This document shows, piece after piece, positions 32,708-39,342 of a DNA stretch of 39,342 nt (position 1 is the first letter of the stretch; each line of letters opens with the position of its first letter). The translations under genes were made by a program, and so were the position numbers. The DNA is from Streptomyces sp. NP160 (GTDB taxonomy: Bacteria > Actinomycetota > Actinomycetes > Actinomycetales > Quadrisphaeraceae). The stretch is taken from NCBI RefSeq assembly GCF_006335115.1, contig NZ_VDMJ01000025.1:31734-71075 (forward strand), written 5' to 3'. Under the pieces are notes generated by a model. It was not told the origin of the DNA. It did no database searches and was given only the letters and a program-made list of their open reading frames with translations.

Positions 32708-33168
32708 CTGCTGCGACCGGCGCGCACGACCGCCTCGACGAGCCCGCCCGCCGCGTGGCGCTGGCCGCCGTCACCGAGGAGCCCCTCGACGTCGAGCAGC
32801 ACGCCGCGCTGGTCGGCAGCCGCGCCGCCGGCGCCGTGGTGACGTTCTCGGGCGTCGTGCGCGACCACGACCACGGCTCCGCGGTGGACCGCCTCGTCTA
32901 CGTGGCGCACCCGACGGCCCCGCGCGTGCTCGCGGAGGTGGTCGCCGACGTCACCGCGGCCCATCCCGTGGACGCCGTCGCGGTCTCCCACCGGACCGGG
33001 CCGCTCGCCGTGGGGGAGGTGGCGCTCGCGGTGGCCGTCTCCGCCGCGCACCGGGGTGAGGCCTTCACCGCGGCCGCGGCGCTCGTGGACGAGGTGAAGG
33101 AGCGGCTGCCCGTCTGGAAGCACCAGTTCCTCGCCGACGGCTCCGACGAGTGGGTCGCCTGCCCCTGA
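32704..33168 (+). CDS. moaE: Molybdopterin synthase large subunit MoaE
   Basis: This 154-residue protein is MoaE: AGAVVTFSGVVRDHDHG, YVAHPTAPRVLAEVV, VAVSHRTGPLAVGEVALAVAVSAAHRGEAF, and the closing LVDEVKERLPVWKHQF with the catalytic lysines, then ADGSDEWV. It adds sulfur from thiocarboxylated MoaD to precursor Z, giving molybdopterin. GTG at 32704 is chosen from the family N-terminus. It overlaps the preceding stop by four bases and also has TACGCT exactly six bases upstream, inside the previous gene, so it may have a second, leaderless promoter of its own. Its MoaD partner lies at 37347-37607 on the other strand. Confidence 0.95.
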   Translation: MTAATGAHDRLDEPARRVALAAVTEEPLDVEQHAALVGSRAAGAVVTFSGVVRDHDHGSAVDRLVYVAHPTAPRVLAEVVADVTAAHPVDAVAVSHRTGPLAVGEVALAVAVSAAHRGEAFTAAAALVDEVKERLPVWKHQFLADGSDEWVACP

Positions 33169-33210
33169 GGTCCTCCGGCGCGCCTGCGTGATCTGCGCCC
33201 TCCACCTCCC

Positions 33211-33247
33211 TACCGTCATCCGTGACTGGTGTGACGGATGTGACGGG
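33211..33247 (+). promoter_or_regulatory. -10 box and triple 9-bp repeat before the histidine kinase
   Basis: TACCGT (33211-33216) is a likely -10 box. It is followed by three near-identical 9-base units: CGTGACTGG (33221), TGTGACGGA (33230) and TGTGACGGG (33239). The units lie between the presumed start point and the Shine-Dalgarno. They may be protein-binding sites, or in-frame codons (VTG-VTD-VTG) if an earlier GTG is used. Confidence 0.45.
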
Positions 33248-33257
33248 GGAGGTGGCG

Positions 33258-34622
33258 ATGGACGGTCCGTACCGCGGTCCCGACCGCCGGCCTCCCGCCC
33301 CCGGTGACGGCTTCGACCGCAGGGCCCTGGGCGCCGGAGCGGCCGGCGGCGCCGGGACCGCTGCGCTCCTGGACGTCGCCACCGGCGCGGATCCCCACGC
33401 GGCGCTGGCCGCGGTGGTCGGCGCCGCCCCGCTCGTGGTGGCCACCGTGCTCCTCCTGTGCGCCTGGCGCGTGGGCGGGCGCGCCCGGCCCGCGCACGCC
33501 GCCGTGGCGCTCGCCCTCGCCGGGGGCGCCGGCCCGCTGGCGGCCTGGCTGGCCAGCAGCGCCGCACCGGGCGCCGCGGTCCCCGTGACGGCGGTCGCGC
33601 TGGCCGCCGGGCTCCTGGCGGCCGTCCCGCACGCGCGCGCAGCGCGCCGCGGCGCCGAGGTGGACACCGCCGTGCGGCCCGGCCTCGCCGTGCTCGGCGG
33701 CAGCGGTCTCGTGCTCGCCGCCGCCGCAGGGGCGGCGTCGCTCGCGGGGACGGGCTGGCTGGCGCCCCTCACTCCGGTCTCCGCCGTGGCGCAGCACCCC
33801 TGGTCCCTGCTCTGGCCGGTGGCCCTGGGCGCCGGGGGCGGCGCCGCGCTGGGACTCGCCCTCAGCCGGCTGCGGGCGGCGCTGCGGGCCCAGCGGGTCC
33901 GGGGCCTGCGCGCCCTCGTGGGTCTGCAGCGGTCCGCGGCGGACCTCGAGGAGGACCGGGTGCGCCGCCACGACGCGCGCAGCGCCCTCGCGGCCGTCCG
34001 CGCCGCCAGCGCCGTGCTCACGGGGCAGCAGGTGGCCGTGGCCGCGGCCGCCGACCAGCGCGCCCTGGCCGCCGCGCTGCAGGAGGAGCTCAGCCGCGTG
34101 GAGCGGCTGCTCGGCGGACCCGCCGACCTGCTGAGCGGCACGGGCGCGCCGGGCGTGGTGGACCTGCGCGAGGCGGTCGCCCCGGTGGTCACCGCGTGGC
34201 GGGCGCGCGGCCTGGACGTCACGGGCCCGCCGCCGGGGCCGCCCGTCCCGGCCCTGGGCAGCGAGGACGCGGTCCGGCGCGCCGTCGCCAACCTCCTCGA
34301 CAACGCCTTGCGCCACGCGCCCGGCGCCGCCGTGACCCTCACCGCCACCGCCCCCGAGGACGGCGGTGCGGCGCTCCTCGTCGTCCAGGACGACGGGCCC
34401 GGCGTCCCCGCTGCCGCCCGTGATGGGGTCTTCGCGGCCGGGACGCGCCTGGCGCCGGCCGGTGCGCCAGGGGAGGGGCTGGGCCTCGCATCGGCCCGCG
34501 CCCTCGCCGAGGCCGACGGCGGCTCGCTGCGCCTGGTGGCCAGCGACCGCGGCGCCCGGTTCGAGCTCCGCCTGCCCGCAGCCCGCAACGCCCACGCCCA
34601 CGAGGAGGTGACCGCACGGTGA
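33258..34622 (+). CDS. Membrane sensor histidine kinase
   Basis: This 454-residue protein starts with a GPYRGPDRRP motif, then about six hydrophobic segments (residues 45-205), a short coiled linker, a degenerate dimerisation helix with candidate phospho-His238 (VRRHDARSAL), and a GHKL ATPase domain. That domain has the N box VANLLDNALRHAPG (343-356), G1 DDGPGVP (378-384) and G2 GEGLGLASARALAEADGG (405-422). ATG at 33258 is preferred to the GTG at 33222 because GGGGGAGG lies five bases upstream. The signal sensed is unknown; there is no extracellular sensor domain, so it may sense within the membrane. Its stop overlaps the response regulator start by four bases. Confidence 0.88.
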   Translation: MDGPYRGPDRRPPAPGDGFDRRALGAGAAGGAGTAALLDVATGADPHAALAAVVGAAPLVVATVLLLCAWRVGGRARPAHAAVALALAGGAGPLAAWLASSAAPGAAVPVTAVALAAGLLAAVPHARAARRGAEVDTAVRPGLAVLGGSGLVLAAAAGAASLAGTGWLAPLTPVSAVAQHPWSLLWPVALGAGGGAALGLALSRLRAALRAQRVRGLRALVGLQRSAADLEEDRVRRHDARSALAAVRAASAVLTGQQVAVAAAADQRALAAALQEELSRVERLLGGPADLLSGTGAPGVVDLREAVAPVVTAWRARGLDVTGPPPGPPVPALGSEDAVRRAVANLLDNALRHAPGAAVTLTATAPEDGGAALLVVQDDGPGVPAAARDGVFAAGTRLAPAGAPGEGLGLASARALAEADGGSLRLVASDRGARFELRLPAARNAHAHEEVTAR

Positions 34623-35293
34623 CGGGTTCCCGGGTCGTGCTGGTCGATGACCACCAGCTGCTCGCCCAGGCCCTCGCGGCGTCGCTGCGCGCCTCCGGGC
34701 ACACCGCGGAGGTGCATCCACCGCCGCGCCGTCCCGACCTGCACCACGAGCTGGTGGCGGAGATGGCCGAGCGCCCGCCCGCCGTCGTCGTCGTCGACCT
34801 CCACCTCGGGGCGGGCGACCCGACCGGGGGTGACCGGCTCGTCGGCGAGCTGGCGCACGTCGCCCCCGTGCTGGTGCTCACCGCCGAGGAGGACCGCGCC
34901 CGGTGGGGGCGCTGCCTGAGGTCGGGCGCCTGGGCGGTGGTCTCCAAGCAGCGTCCCCTGGCGGACGTCGTGGCGGCGGTGGAGGCGGTCGCCGCCGGCG
35001 AGGAGGTGCTGCGCGCCCGCGAGCGCGCCGCGCTGCTGCTGGCCGCCGACCGCGCCGAGCGCGAGGAGGCGCAGCGCCTGGCGCCCTTCCGCGCCCTGAC
35101 CCCGCGGGAGCAGGCGGTGCTCGACGCGCTCGTGGACGGGGTCGCGGCCGCGGACATCGCCGAGGGCGCCTGCGTCTCCGAGGCGACGGTGCGCAGCCAG
35201 ATCCGCGCCGTCCTCACCAAGCTGGGCGTGCGCTCCCAGCTGGCCGCCGCCGCGGCGGCCCGACGCGCCGGGTGGGCCCGCGAGGCCGCCTGA
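34619..35293 (+). CDS. LuxR-type (NarL/FixJ) response regulator
   Basis: This 224-residue protein has a receiver domain (residues 5-125; acidic pair Asp10/Asp11, phospho-acceptor Asp60 in VVVDLHLG, switch Thr88, Lys110) and a LuxR helix-turn-helix (about 158-218; LTPREQAVLDALVDGVAAADIAEGACVSEATVRSQI). It is coupled to the kinase (GTGA overlap), so they are a cognate pair. The receiver is unusual in having a Gly/Asp-rich insertion after Asp60. A palindrome just beyond its stop, before the SipW-type secreted protein gene, is a candidate binding site. Confidence 0.9.
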   Translation: MTGSRVVLVDDHQLLAQALAASLRASGHTAEVHPPPRRPDLHHELVAEMAERPPAVVVVDLHLGAGDPTGGDRLVGELAHVAPVLVLTAEEDRARWGRCLRSGAWAVVSKQRPLADVVAAVEAVAAGEEVLRARERAALLLAADRAEREEAQRLAPFRALTPREQAVLDALVDGVAAADIAEGACVSEATVRSQIRAVLTKLGVRSQLAAAAAARRAGWAREAA

Positions 35294-35296
35294 GCT

Positions 35297-35315
35297 TCAT
35301 CGATTTCGACGATGA
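35297..35315. promoter_or_regulatory. Palindrome before the SipW cassette
   Basis: TCATCG-N7-CGATGA is a 6-bp perfect inverted repeat in an unusually AT-rich patch between the response regulator stop and the next start. Its 19-base size fits a LuxR-type dimer site. Binding by the adjacent regulator is inference. Confidence 0.45.
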
Positions 35316-35347
35316 CCGAGCCCCGCGCGGGCCTCGACCCTGGAGCC

Positions 35348-36133
35348 ATGAACGGCAGGATCATCAAGGCGGCGCTGGCCGGGGGCGGTGCGCTGGCGCT
35401 GCTCGGCGCCGGCACCACCTACGCCGCGTTCTCGTCCACCAGCACGGTGTCCGCCTCCCGCATCACCGCGGCGAGCTTCTCGGTGGGCGCCGCCACGGCC
35501 GGCGCTGCCAGTGGCGGGGCGCTGGTGCCCGGTGGGCCGGGTGTCTCCCAGACCTTCCTCGTGCAGAACAGCAGCACCGCGCCCGCGGCGCTGGGGGTGT
35601 CGCTCGGAAACCTCGTGAACCGGGAGAACGGCTGCAGCGGTGACGAGGTGCTCTTCGACGCCGACTGCAGCAGCAACGCCGGCGGGCTCGGCGACCTCGC
35701 CAACCAGGCGCTGGTCTCAGCGGTGGCGTTCCCCGCGGTGGCCGGCAGCGGTGTCGACGCGCGCTGCCCGGCCGCGACGGCCGGCCGCACCGGTGTGCTC
35801 GTCGGGCCGCTGCCGGTGGCTCCCGTGACCACCACGAAGACCGTCGAGGCCCCCGGGTCGTCGACCACCTCGACCACCGTCGAGACCTACCTGGCCGACC
35901 CGGCCTCGGTGGCGGCGATCGTCAACGGGCCGCGCTACGTCGACTTCTCCGACCTGGCGCCGGTGCCGTCGAAGGGCGCCGCCTGCGTGCGCGTCACGCT
36001 GACCCTGCCGCTGCGCGAGGACAACAACGCGGTGCAGGGCGACACCGCCGACTTCGACGTGCGCCTGCGCCTCGCCCAGGTCGTCACCCCGGCCACCAGC
36101 CCGTCGCCCACCGGCGCCCCGACCGGCGCCTGA
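35348..36133 (+). CDS. SipW-dependent-type secreted protein (TasA/CalY-like)
   Basis: This 261-residue protein has a signal peptide of the SipW-dependent type: MNGRIIKAALAGGGALALLG, then TTYAAFSSTSTVSASRITAASFSVG, which mirrors the TYAxFSD...F.AG pattern of TasA and its relatives. The mature part is Val/Ala/Thr-rich, likely a beta-sandwich, with four Cys residues (two near 97-106) and a Thr-rich loop (VTTTKTVEAPGSSTTSTT). It ends in a Pro/Thr/Ser tail. TasA-like proteins form surface fibres or are envelope components; whether this one polymerises is unknown. ATG at 35348 is favoured by the signal peptide and a nearby GGAG. The signal peptidase gene follows after one base. Confidence 0.75.
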   Translation: MNGRIIKAALAGGGALALLGAGTTYAAFSSTSTVSASRITAASFSVGAATAGAASGGALVPGGPGVSQTFLVQNSSTAPAALGVSLGNLVNRENGCSGDEVLFDADCSSNAGGLGDLANQALVSAVAFPAVAGSGVDARCPAATAGRTGVLVGPLPVAPVTTTKTVEAPGSSTTSTTVETYLADPASVAAIVNGPRYVDFSDLAPVPSKGAACVRVTLTLPLREDNNAVQGDTADFDVRLRLAQVVTPATSPSPTGAPTGA

Positions 36134-36134
36134 C

Positions 36135-37034
36135 GTGCCCGCGTCGTCGTCGGCGCGGACCGGCCGGCACACCGCGGTGGTGGTCAGGCCCGCGCGGGGT
36201 GGTGCGGTGCGCGGTGCTGCGCGGCGAACGCTGCGCGCAGCGGTGACCGCGGCGGCGGTGGTGGCGCTGGCGGCCGTGCTCGCCGCGCTGGCGGCCGCGG
36301 TGCTGGTGCCGCGCGCCGCGGGTGCGACGCCGCTGGTGGTGCTCACCGGCAGCATGGCCCCCGGCATGCCCGCGGGGTCGGTGGCCGTGGTGCGCCCGGT
36401 GGACCCGGCCTCGCTGCGCGCGGGCGACGTGGTCACCTACGAGGTGGCCGGCGGGGGCGCGCTCATCACCCACCGCGTGGTGGCCACCGACCACGACGCC
36501 TCCGGCGCCCTGCAGCTCACCACCCGCGGCGACGCGAACGACGACGACGACCAGCCCGTGCCGGCCAGCGCGGTCCGCGGTCAGCTCTGGTACTCCGTGC
36601 CGTGGGTCGGGTACGCCAGCGACCTGCTGCGCGGCAGCGTGGGCGGGGTCTCCGAGCGCGTGGTCGCGGTGCTCCTGGCCGGAACGGGGCTGCTCGTGTA
36701 CGCCGGCTCCCAGCTGGTCGCGGCGGCCCGCGACCGCCGGCGGCCGGAGCCCCCGAGCCCCTGGGCCGGGCGGACCGCCAGCCGGGAGCTCGCGGTGGTG
36801 ACCCTGGAGGTCGGCGACCGCCTCGACCTGGCCGCCTTCGAGCGGGCCGTGGAGGCCTGCGCGGGCACCGTCCTGGCCACCACCGACACCACCGTCAGCG
36901 TGGCTCTCACCGCGGCGCCGGCGCTGGTGGACGAGGCCGTCGACCGGTTCCGCGCGCTCGCCCGCGCCGACGTCCAGCGCAGCGGAGCGCTGTCAGCGCC
37001 CCTCGGGCCGGGCTCGCCGCAGCTGAGGGCATGA
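36135..37034 (+). CDS. Signal peptidase I, ER/SipW type
   Basis: This 299-residue peptidase has an N-terminal basic region, a membrane helix (residues about 33-60), the catalytic Ser73 in VVLTGSMAPGMPAG, and His113 in LITHRVVATDH. His in place of the bacterial Lys marks the ER/SipW class. Asp133 follows in TTRGDANDDDD. A second membrane helix lies at about 170-186, and a 100-residue C-terminal extension (about 195-299) is not typical of SipW and looks like a folded cytoplasmic domain. It probably trims the two neighbouring proteins. It starts one base after the upstream stop and overlaps the next gene by four bases (ATGA). Confidence 0.88.
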   Translation: MPASSSARTGRHTAVVVRPARGGAVRGAARRTLRAAVTAAAVVALAAVLAALAAAVLVPRAAGATPLVVLTGSMAPGMPAGSVAVVRPVDPASLRAGDVVTYEVAGGGALITHRVVATDHDASGALQLTTRGDANDDDDQPVPASAVRGQLWYSVPWVGYASDLLRGSVGGVSERVVAVLLAGTGLLVYAGSQLVAAARDRRRPEPPSPWAGRTASRELAVVTLEVGDRLDLAAFERAVEACAGTVLATTDTTVSVALTAAPALVDEAVDRFRALARADVQRSGALSAPLGPGSPQLRA

Positions 37035-37339
37035 GCCCGTCGCGCGGGAGGTCGCTGCTGACGGCGGCCGCGCTCAGCGCGTGCGCGCTGGGCTGCTGGC
37101 TCACCGGCGGCGCCCTGGGGGTGCTGGCCGCCGGGGCGGGGACCACGCTGGCGGAGCTCAGCGCCACCGCCGAGGTGCGGACGAGCGTGGCCGCCGGGAC
37201 GTGGGGCGCTGCCCCCGTCCGCTCCACCCCGTCACCGACCTCGACCCAGAGACCCACCGACGAGTCCTTCCCGACGTCGACCGCCACCGCCTCCGCGCCG
37301 GTCTCCACCGGGGAGCCGACGACGTCGTCGTCGTCGTGA
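37031..37339 (+). CDS. Short secreted protein, likely second SipW-type substrate
   Basis: This 102-residue protein has a hydrophobic start (RSLLTAAALSACALGCWLTGGALGVLAAGAG) followed by AELSATAEVRTSVAAGTWG. That segment resembles the cleavage-region pattern of SipW substrates (Thr/Ser-rich, then AGTW). The last 45 residues are Ser/Thr/Pro-rich and disordered, ending in five serines, suiting a wall-spanning or surface-exposed tail. The ATG overlaps the signal peptidase stop (ATGA), so it is coupled. I recognise no named family. The 3' end is seven bases from the convergent moaD stop. Confidence 0.7.
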   Translation: MSPSRGRSLLTAAALSACALGCWLTGGALGVLAAGAGTTLAELSATAEVRTSVAAGTWGAAPVRSTPSPTSTQRPTDESFPTSTATASAPVSTGEPTTSSSS

Positions 37340-37346
37340 CGGCGTG

Positions 37347-37607
37347 TCAGCCTCCGGCGAAGGGCGGCAGGACGTCGACCTGCAGCCGGCGCCCGTCCGG
37401 CGGCACGAGCGCAGCGCTGCGGTCGCGGACGGCCACCTCGTCGGCCAGCAGGCTCGCGACCTCGAGCACCGGGCGCAGCCGGGGGTGGCGGTGGGCCAGC
37501 TCCGCGACGAGGTCGGCCGCGGTGGCGGCGTCGTGGACCTGCACCAGCTCCTCGTCCACGCCCGCGGCAGCGGCCGCGCCCGCGAAGTAGCGCACCTGCA
37601 GCTCCAC
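37347..37607 (-). CDS. moaD: Molybdopterin synthase sulfur carrier MoaD
   Basis: This 86-residue protein has the ubiquitin-like MoaD fold signs: LQVRYFAGAAAAAG at the start, TAADLVAELAHRHP, LLADEVAVRD, and the C-terminal PPFAGG, whose terminal Gly-Gly is adenylated and thiocarboxylated. It donates sulfur to MoaE. GTG at 37607 lies one base after the moaA stop (TGACGTG), so it is translationally coupled as the second gene of a moaA-moaD operon. Confidence 0.9.
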   Translation of the reverse strand: MELQVRYFAGAAAAAGVDEELVQVHDAATAADLVAELAHRHPRLRPVLEVASLLADEVAVRDRSAALVPPDGRRLQVDVLPPFAGG

Positions 37608-37608
37608 G

Positions 37609-38778
37609 TCAGCCGCCGATCGCGCTCATCGGGCGGGTGGGGAGCTGGCCGAAGCCGACGGCGGCGGGGTCGTCGCTGCCGTGCCCGGCGACCTTGCCCC
37701 ACATCGCGCCGCGCCAGGCGTCGGCCAGCTGCTCGTCCGTCACCCCGCCGCGCAGCAGGGCGCGAAGGTCGTGCTCGCGGGAGCCGAAGAGGCACTCGCG
37801 GACCTGGCCGTCGGCGGTGAGGCGGGTGCGGTCGCAGTCGGCGCAGAAGGGCCGGGTCACCGAGGCGATGACGCCGACGGAGCCCAGCTCCTCGCCGTCC
37901 GCGGGGGCACCGGGTCGCCGCACGTGCCAGAGCTCGGCGGGGGAGGAGCCGCGCACCGAGCTCGGCTCGGGCGTGAGCTGGAAGCGGGAGGCCAGCGAGG
38001 CGAGCACCTCGGCGGCGTCGACCATCTGCGAGCGGTCCCAGGCGCCGTGGGGGTCGAGGGGCATCTGCTCGATGAAGCGCAGCTGGTAGCCCTCGCGCAG
38101 CGCCCACTCGAGCAGGTCGGGCGCCTCGTCGTCGTTGGTGTCGCGCAGCAGCACCGCGTTGACCTTGACCGGGCCGAGCCCGGCGTCGGCCGCGGCGCGC
38201 AGGCCGGCGAGGACGTCGTGGAGGCGGTCGCGGTGCGTGATCTGCGCGAAGCGCTCGGGCTGCAGGGTGTCGAGGGAGGCGTTGACGCGGGTGAGGCCCG
38301 CGGACGCCAGGGCGGCCGCACGGCGGTGCAGGCCGAGGGCGTTGGTGGTCAGCGACGTCTCGGGGGACCTGCCGTCAGCGGTCCGCAGCGCCGATGTGGC
38401 CGCGACGATGCGCTCGAGGCCCTTGCGCAGCAGCGGCTCGCCGCCGGTGAAGCGGACCTCGTCGACCCCGAGGCGCTCCACGGCGATGGTGATGAGGCGG
38501 ACCACCTCGTCGTCGCTGAGCAGCTGGCTGGCCGGCGTCCAGTCGAGGCCCTCCGGCGGCATGCAGTACGTGCAGCGCAGGTTGCAGCGGTCGGTGAGGC
38601 TCACGCGCAGGTCCGTGGCGGTGCGTCCGTGCTTGTCGAGCAGGCCGGGCGCCGCGGTGACCGGCGGACGGTCGGCGGGCAGCGGGGTGAGGAGGTCTGC
38701 TGCTGTCGCGCCTGCGCCCTCCCGGCCCGCGGCGGGCGCGGAGGTGCGCAGCCGCGGGATGCCGAGGGCGACGCTCAC
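37609..38778 (-). CDS. moaA: GTP 3',8-cyclase MoaA
   Basis: This 389-residue radical-SAM enzyme starts molybdenum-cofactor synthesis by rearranging GTP. The radical-SAM cluster cysteines are Cys65, Cys69 and Cys72 ([15 protein letters not shown]). The second 4Fe-4S cluster uses Cys312, Cys315 and Cys329 ([19 protein letters not shown]). [13 protein letters not shown] and the C-terminal Gly-Gly (MSAIGG), needed for activity, are present. The N-terminus carries about 45 extra residues. GTG at 38778 has TAGGGT (38785-38790) exactly six bases upstream, so it is probably leaderless. No molybdenum-cofactor riboswitch is visible in the short upstream region. Confidence 0.96.
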   Translation of the reverse strand: MSVALGIPRLRTSAPAAGREGAGATAADLLTPLPADRPPVTAAPGLLDKHGRTATDLRVSLTDRCNLRCTYCMPPEGLDWTPASQLLSDDEVVRLITIAVERLGVDEVRFTGGEPLLRKGLERIVAATSALRTADGRSPETSLTTNALGLHRRAAALASAGLTRVNASLDTLQPERFAQITHRDRLHDVLAGLRAAADAGLGPVKVNAVLLRDTNDDEAPDLLEWALREGYQLRFIEQMPLDPHGAWDRSQMVDAAEVLASLASRFQLTPEPSSVRGSSPAELWHVRRPGAPADGEELGSVGVIASVTRPFCADCDRTRLTADGQVRECLFGSREHDLRALLRGGVTDEQLADAWRGAMWGKVAGHGSDDPAAVGFGQLPTRPMSAIGG

Positions 38779-38979
38779 CCCTCCACCCTAGGTCGCCCTG
38801 TGTGCTGCGGCCGTCTCGCGAGCGACCGGACGGAGCACCCCTCGGGTGCAGGGTGGTCCGCGCAGAGGCCTCTCTGCGTCCCTTGTACGGGCTGTCGGTG
38901 CCGGGGTGCATGCTCGGCCTGCTGGACGCGCTGACGAGTGCGGAGAGGCGCTGAGGTGCAGGTCAGGGGCCTAGTCAGG
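38779..38979. other. Intergenic stretch with two short hairpins
   Basis: Between the divergent moaA and the SOS-controlled gene I see no convincing coding region. GCACCC-CTC-GGGTGC (38835-38849) and CGCAGAG-GCCT-CTCTGCG (38861-38878) are two perfect short hairpins that could be operators or terminator fragments. An 18-codon frame at 38898-38954 lacks supporting signals. Confidence 0.35.
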
Positions 38980-39009
38980 TTGCGCTACCGAACGCATGTT
39001 CGGTAAGAT
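38980..39009 (+). promoter_or_regulatory. Promoter of the right-edge gene
   Basis: TTGCGC (38980-38985) and TAAGAT (39004-39009) are 18 bases apart. Seven bases separate the -10 from the GTG at 39017, so the mRNA is probably leaderless. The spacer is filled by a LexA-type box. Confidence 0.75.
38986..39005. promoter_or_regulatory. LexA (SOS) box
   Basis: TACCGAAC-GCAT-GTTCGGTA is a perfect 8-bp inverted repeat containing the CGAAC-N4-GTTCG core of Gram-positive LexA operators. It occupies the spacer between -35 and -10 and touches both boxes, an ideal position for repression relieved by DNA damage. Confidence 0.85.
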
Positions 39010-39016
39010 CACGTCC

Positions 39017-39342
39017 GTGAGCAGCGGCGAGCGCACCCCCGGAGGCACCCCCTCCCCCGCGCCGCCCCAGCGGCGCCGTCGCCGCCGGGTCCCCGGCGTG
39101 CTCACCCCCGGCCCGCTGCGCGGACCGCGCCCCGAACGCCACCGCCCCGCCCGCGACGCCATCACCGCCGCCGGGCGCCTGCCCGGCCCTGCTGCCTTCA
39201 GCGAGCAGGAGCTGGCGGCGGCCTATGACCACCTCGATGAGGACCTGCGCCCGATCTGCGGTCCCGATGAGGCCACCGACGCCGCCATCTACACCTTCTG
39301 CTGCTGGCTGGCCCACCAGGACCCCAGCACCCGGGAGGCGGT
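39017..39342 (+). CDS. Unknown protein under SOS-type control, N-terminal part
   Basis: The gene starts at GTG 39017 and runs off the right edge with about 108 codons visible. The first 50 residues are Pro/Arg-rich and basic (a run of six Arg after APPQ), probably disordered and able to contact nucleic acid. Then follows GRLPGPAAFSEQELAAAYDHL and a mixed segment with IYTFCCWLAHQDP. I recognise no family. The start fits the promoter and LexA box upstream; there is no Shine-Dalgarno. SOS control suggests a DNA-damage or mobile-element function, but the product itself gives no proof. Confidence 0.65.
   Translation, partial: MSSGERTPGGTPSPAPPQRRRRRRVPGVLTPGPLRGPRPERHRPARDAITAAGRLPGPAAFSEQELAAAYDHLDEDLRPICGPDEATDAAIYTFCCWLAHQDPSTREA

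Noticed and set aside
33222-33257. Earlier GTG start for the sensor kinase
   Set aside because: ATG at 33258 has a strong ribosome site five bases upstream, and the distance from the -10 to the GTG is five, not the usual six.
38898-38954. 18-codon frame between moaA and the SOS-controlled gene
   Set aside because: No -10 box at the correct distance and no Shine-Dalgarno.

Overview
The window looks like a chromosomal segment of a very GC-rich actinomycete. Supporting signs are near-universal G/C third codon positions, frequent GTG starts, stand-alone GroEL with CIRCE operators, a DivIVA-type protein, DUF3263 and DUF4031 proteins, and a LexA box of the CGAAC-N4-GTTCG type. A relative of Kineosporiales (Kineococcus or Quadrisphaera) is my guess from general gene style only. 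No prophage, transposase, tRNA, rRNA or CRISPR array was seen.

Layout. (1) 1-3180, mostly minus strand: the start of an Asp-rich protein, a PAS-GAF-PP2C phosphatase, a YeiH-type putative sulfate exporter and a small membrane protein. (2) 3199-3838: promoter, SAM-I riboswitch and flavin reductase. (3) 3825-7023 (-): a DivIVA-like protein and a 724-residue coiled-coil protein. (4) 7125-12200: SGNH hydrolase, uracil-DNA glycosylase, DUF3263 protein, LytR_C protein, cold-shock protein, and GroEL behind two CIRCE elements. (5) 12304-31769: a sugar and glycan utilisation region. It holds two ABC importers without ATPase genes, a LacI and two DeoR regulators, and LacZ (GH2), PfkB kinase, GH4, alpha-L-fucosidase (GH29) and alpha-mannosidase (GH38). 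(6) 31811-33168 (+) and 37347-38778 (-): molybdenum-cofactor genes (DUF4031-MobA-like fusion, MoaE, MoaD, MoaA). (7) 33258-37339, between them: a two-component system followed by a TasA/SipW-like cassette of a SipW-type secreted protein, an ER-type signal peptidase and a second short likely substrate. (8) Right edge: an unknown gene whose promoter contains a LexA box.

How the genes work together. The LacI gene closes its own ABC operon, and a LacI-type palindrome lies between -35 and -10 of that operon's promoter; a near-copy overlaps the divergent lacZ start. The second DeoR gene heads the mannosidase-fucosidase operon and faces the second ABC importer across a shared palindrome. The region therefore reads as uptake and trimming of galactosides and fucose- or mannose-containing glycans, with ATPases supplied from elsewhere (an MsiK-like shared subunit is the usual solution). 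The flavin reductase, its SAM riboswitch and the neighbouring YeiH exporter suggest a small sulfur-related island.

Most notable observations: a recurring -10 box exactly six bases before GTG at nine genes, which implies leaderless transcription; the riboswitch whose P1 helix runs into the Shine-Dalgarno sequence; the two-component/SipW cassette; and the LexA-controlled unknown gene. All calls come from reading sequence and recognising families; no database search was run.
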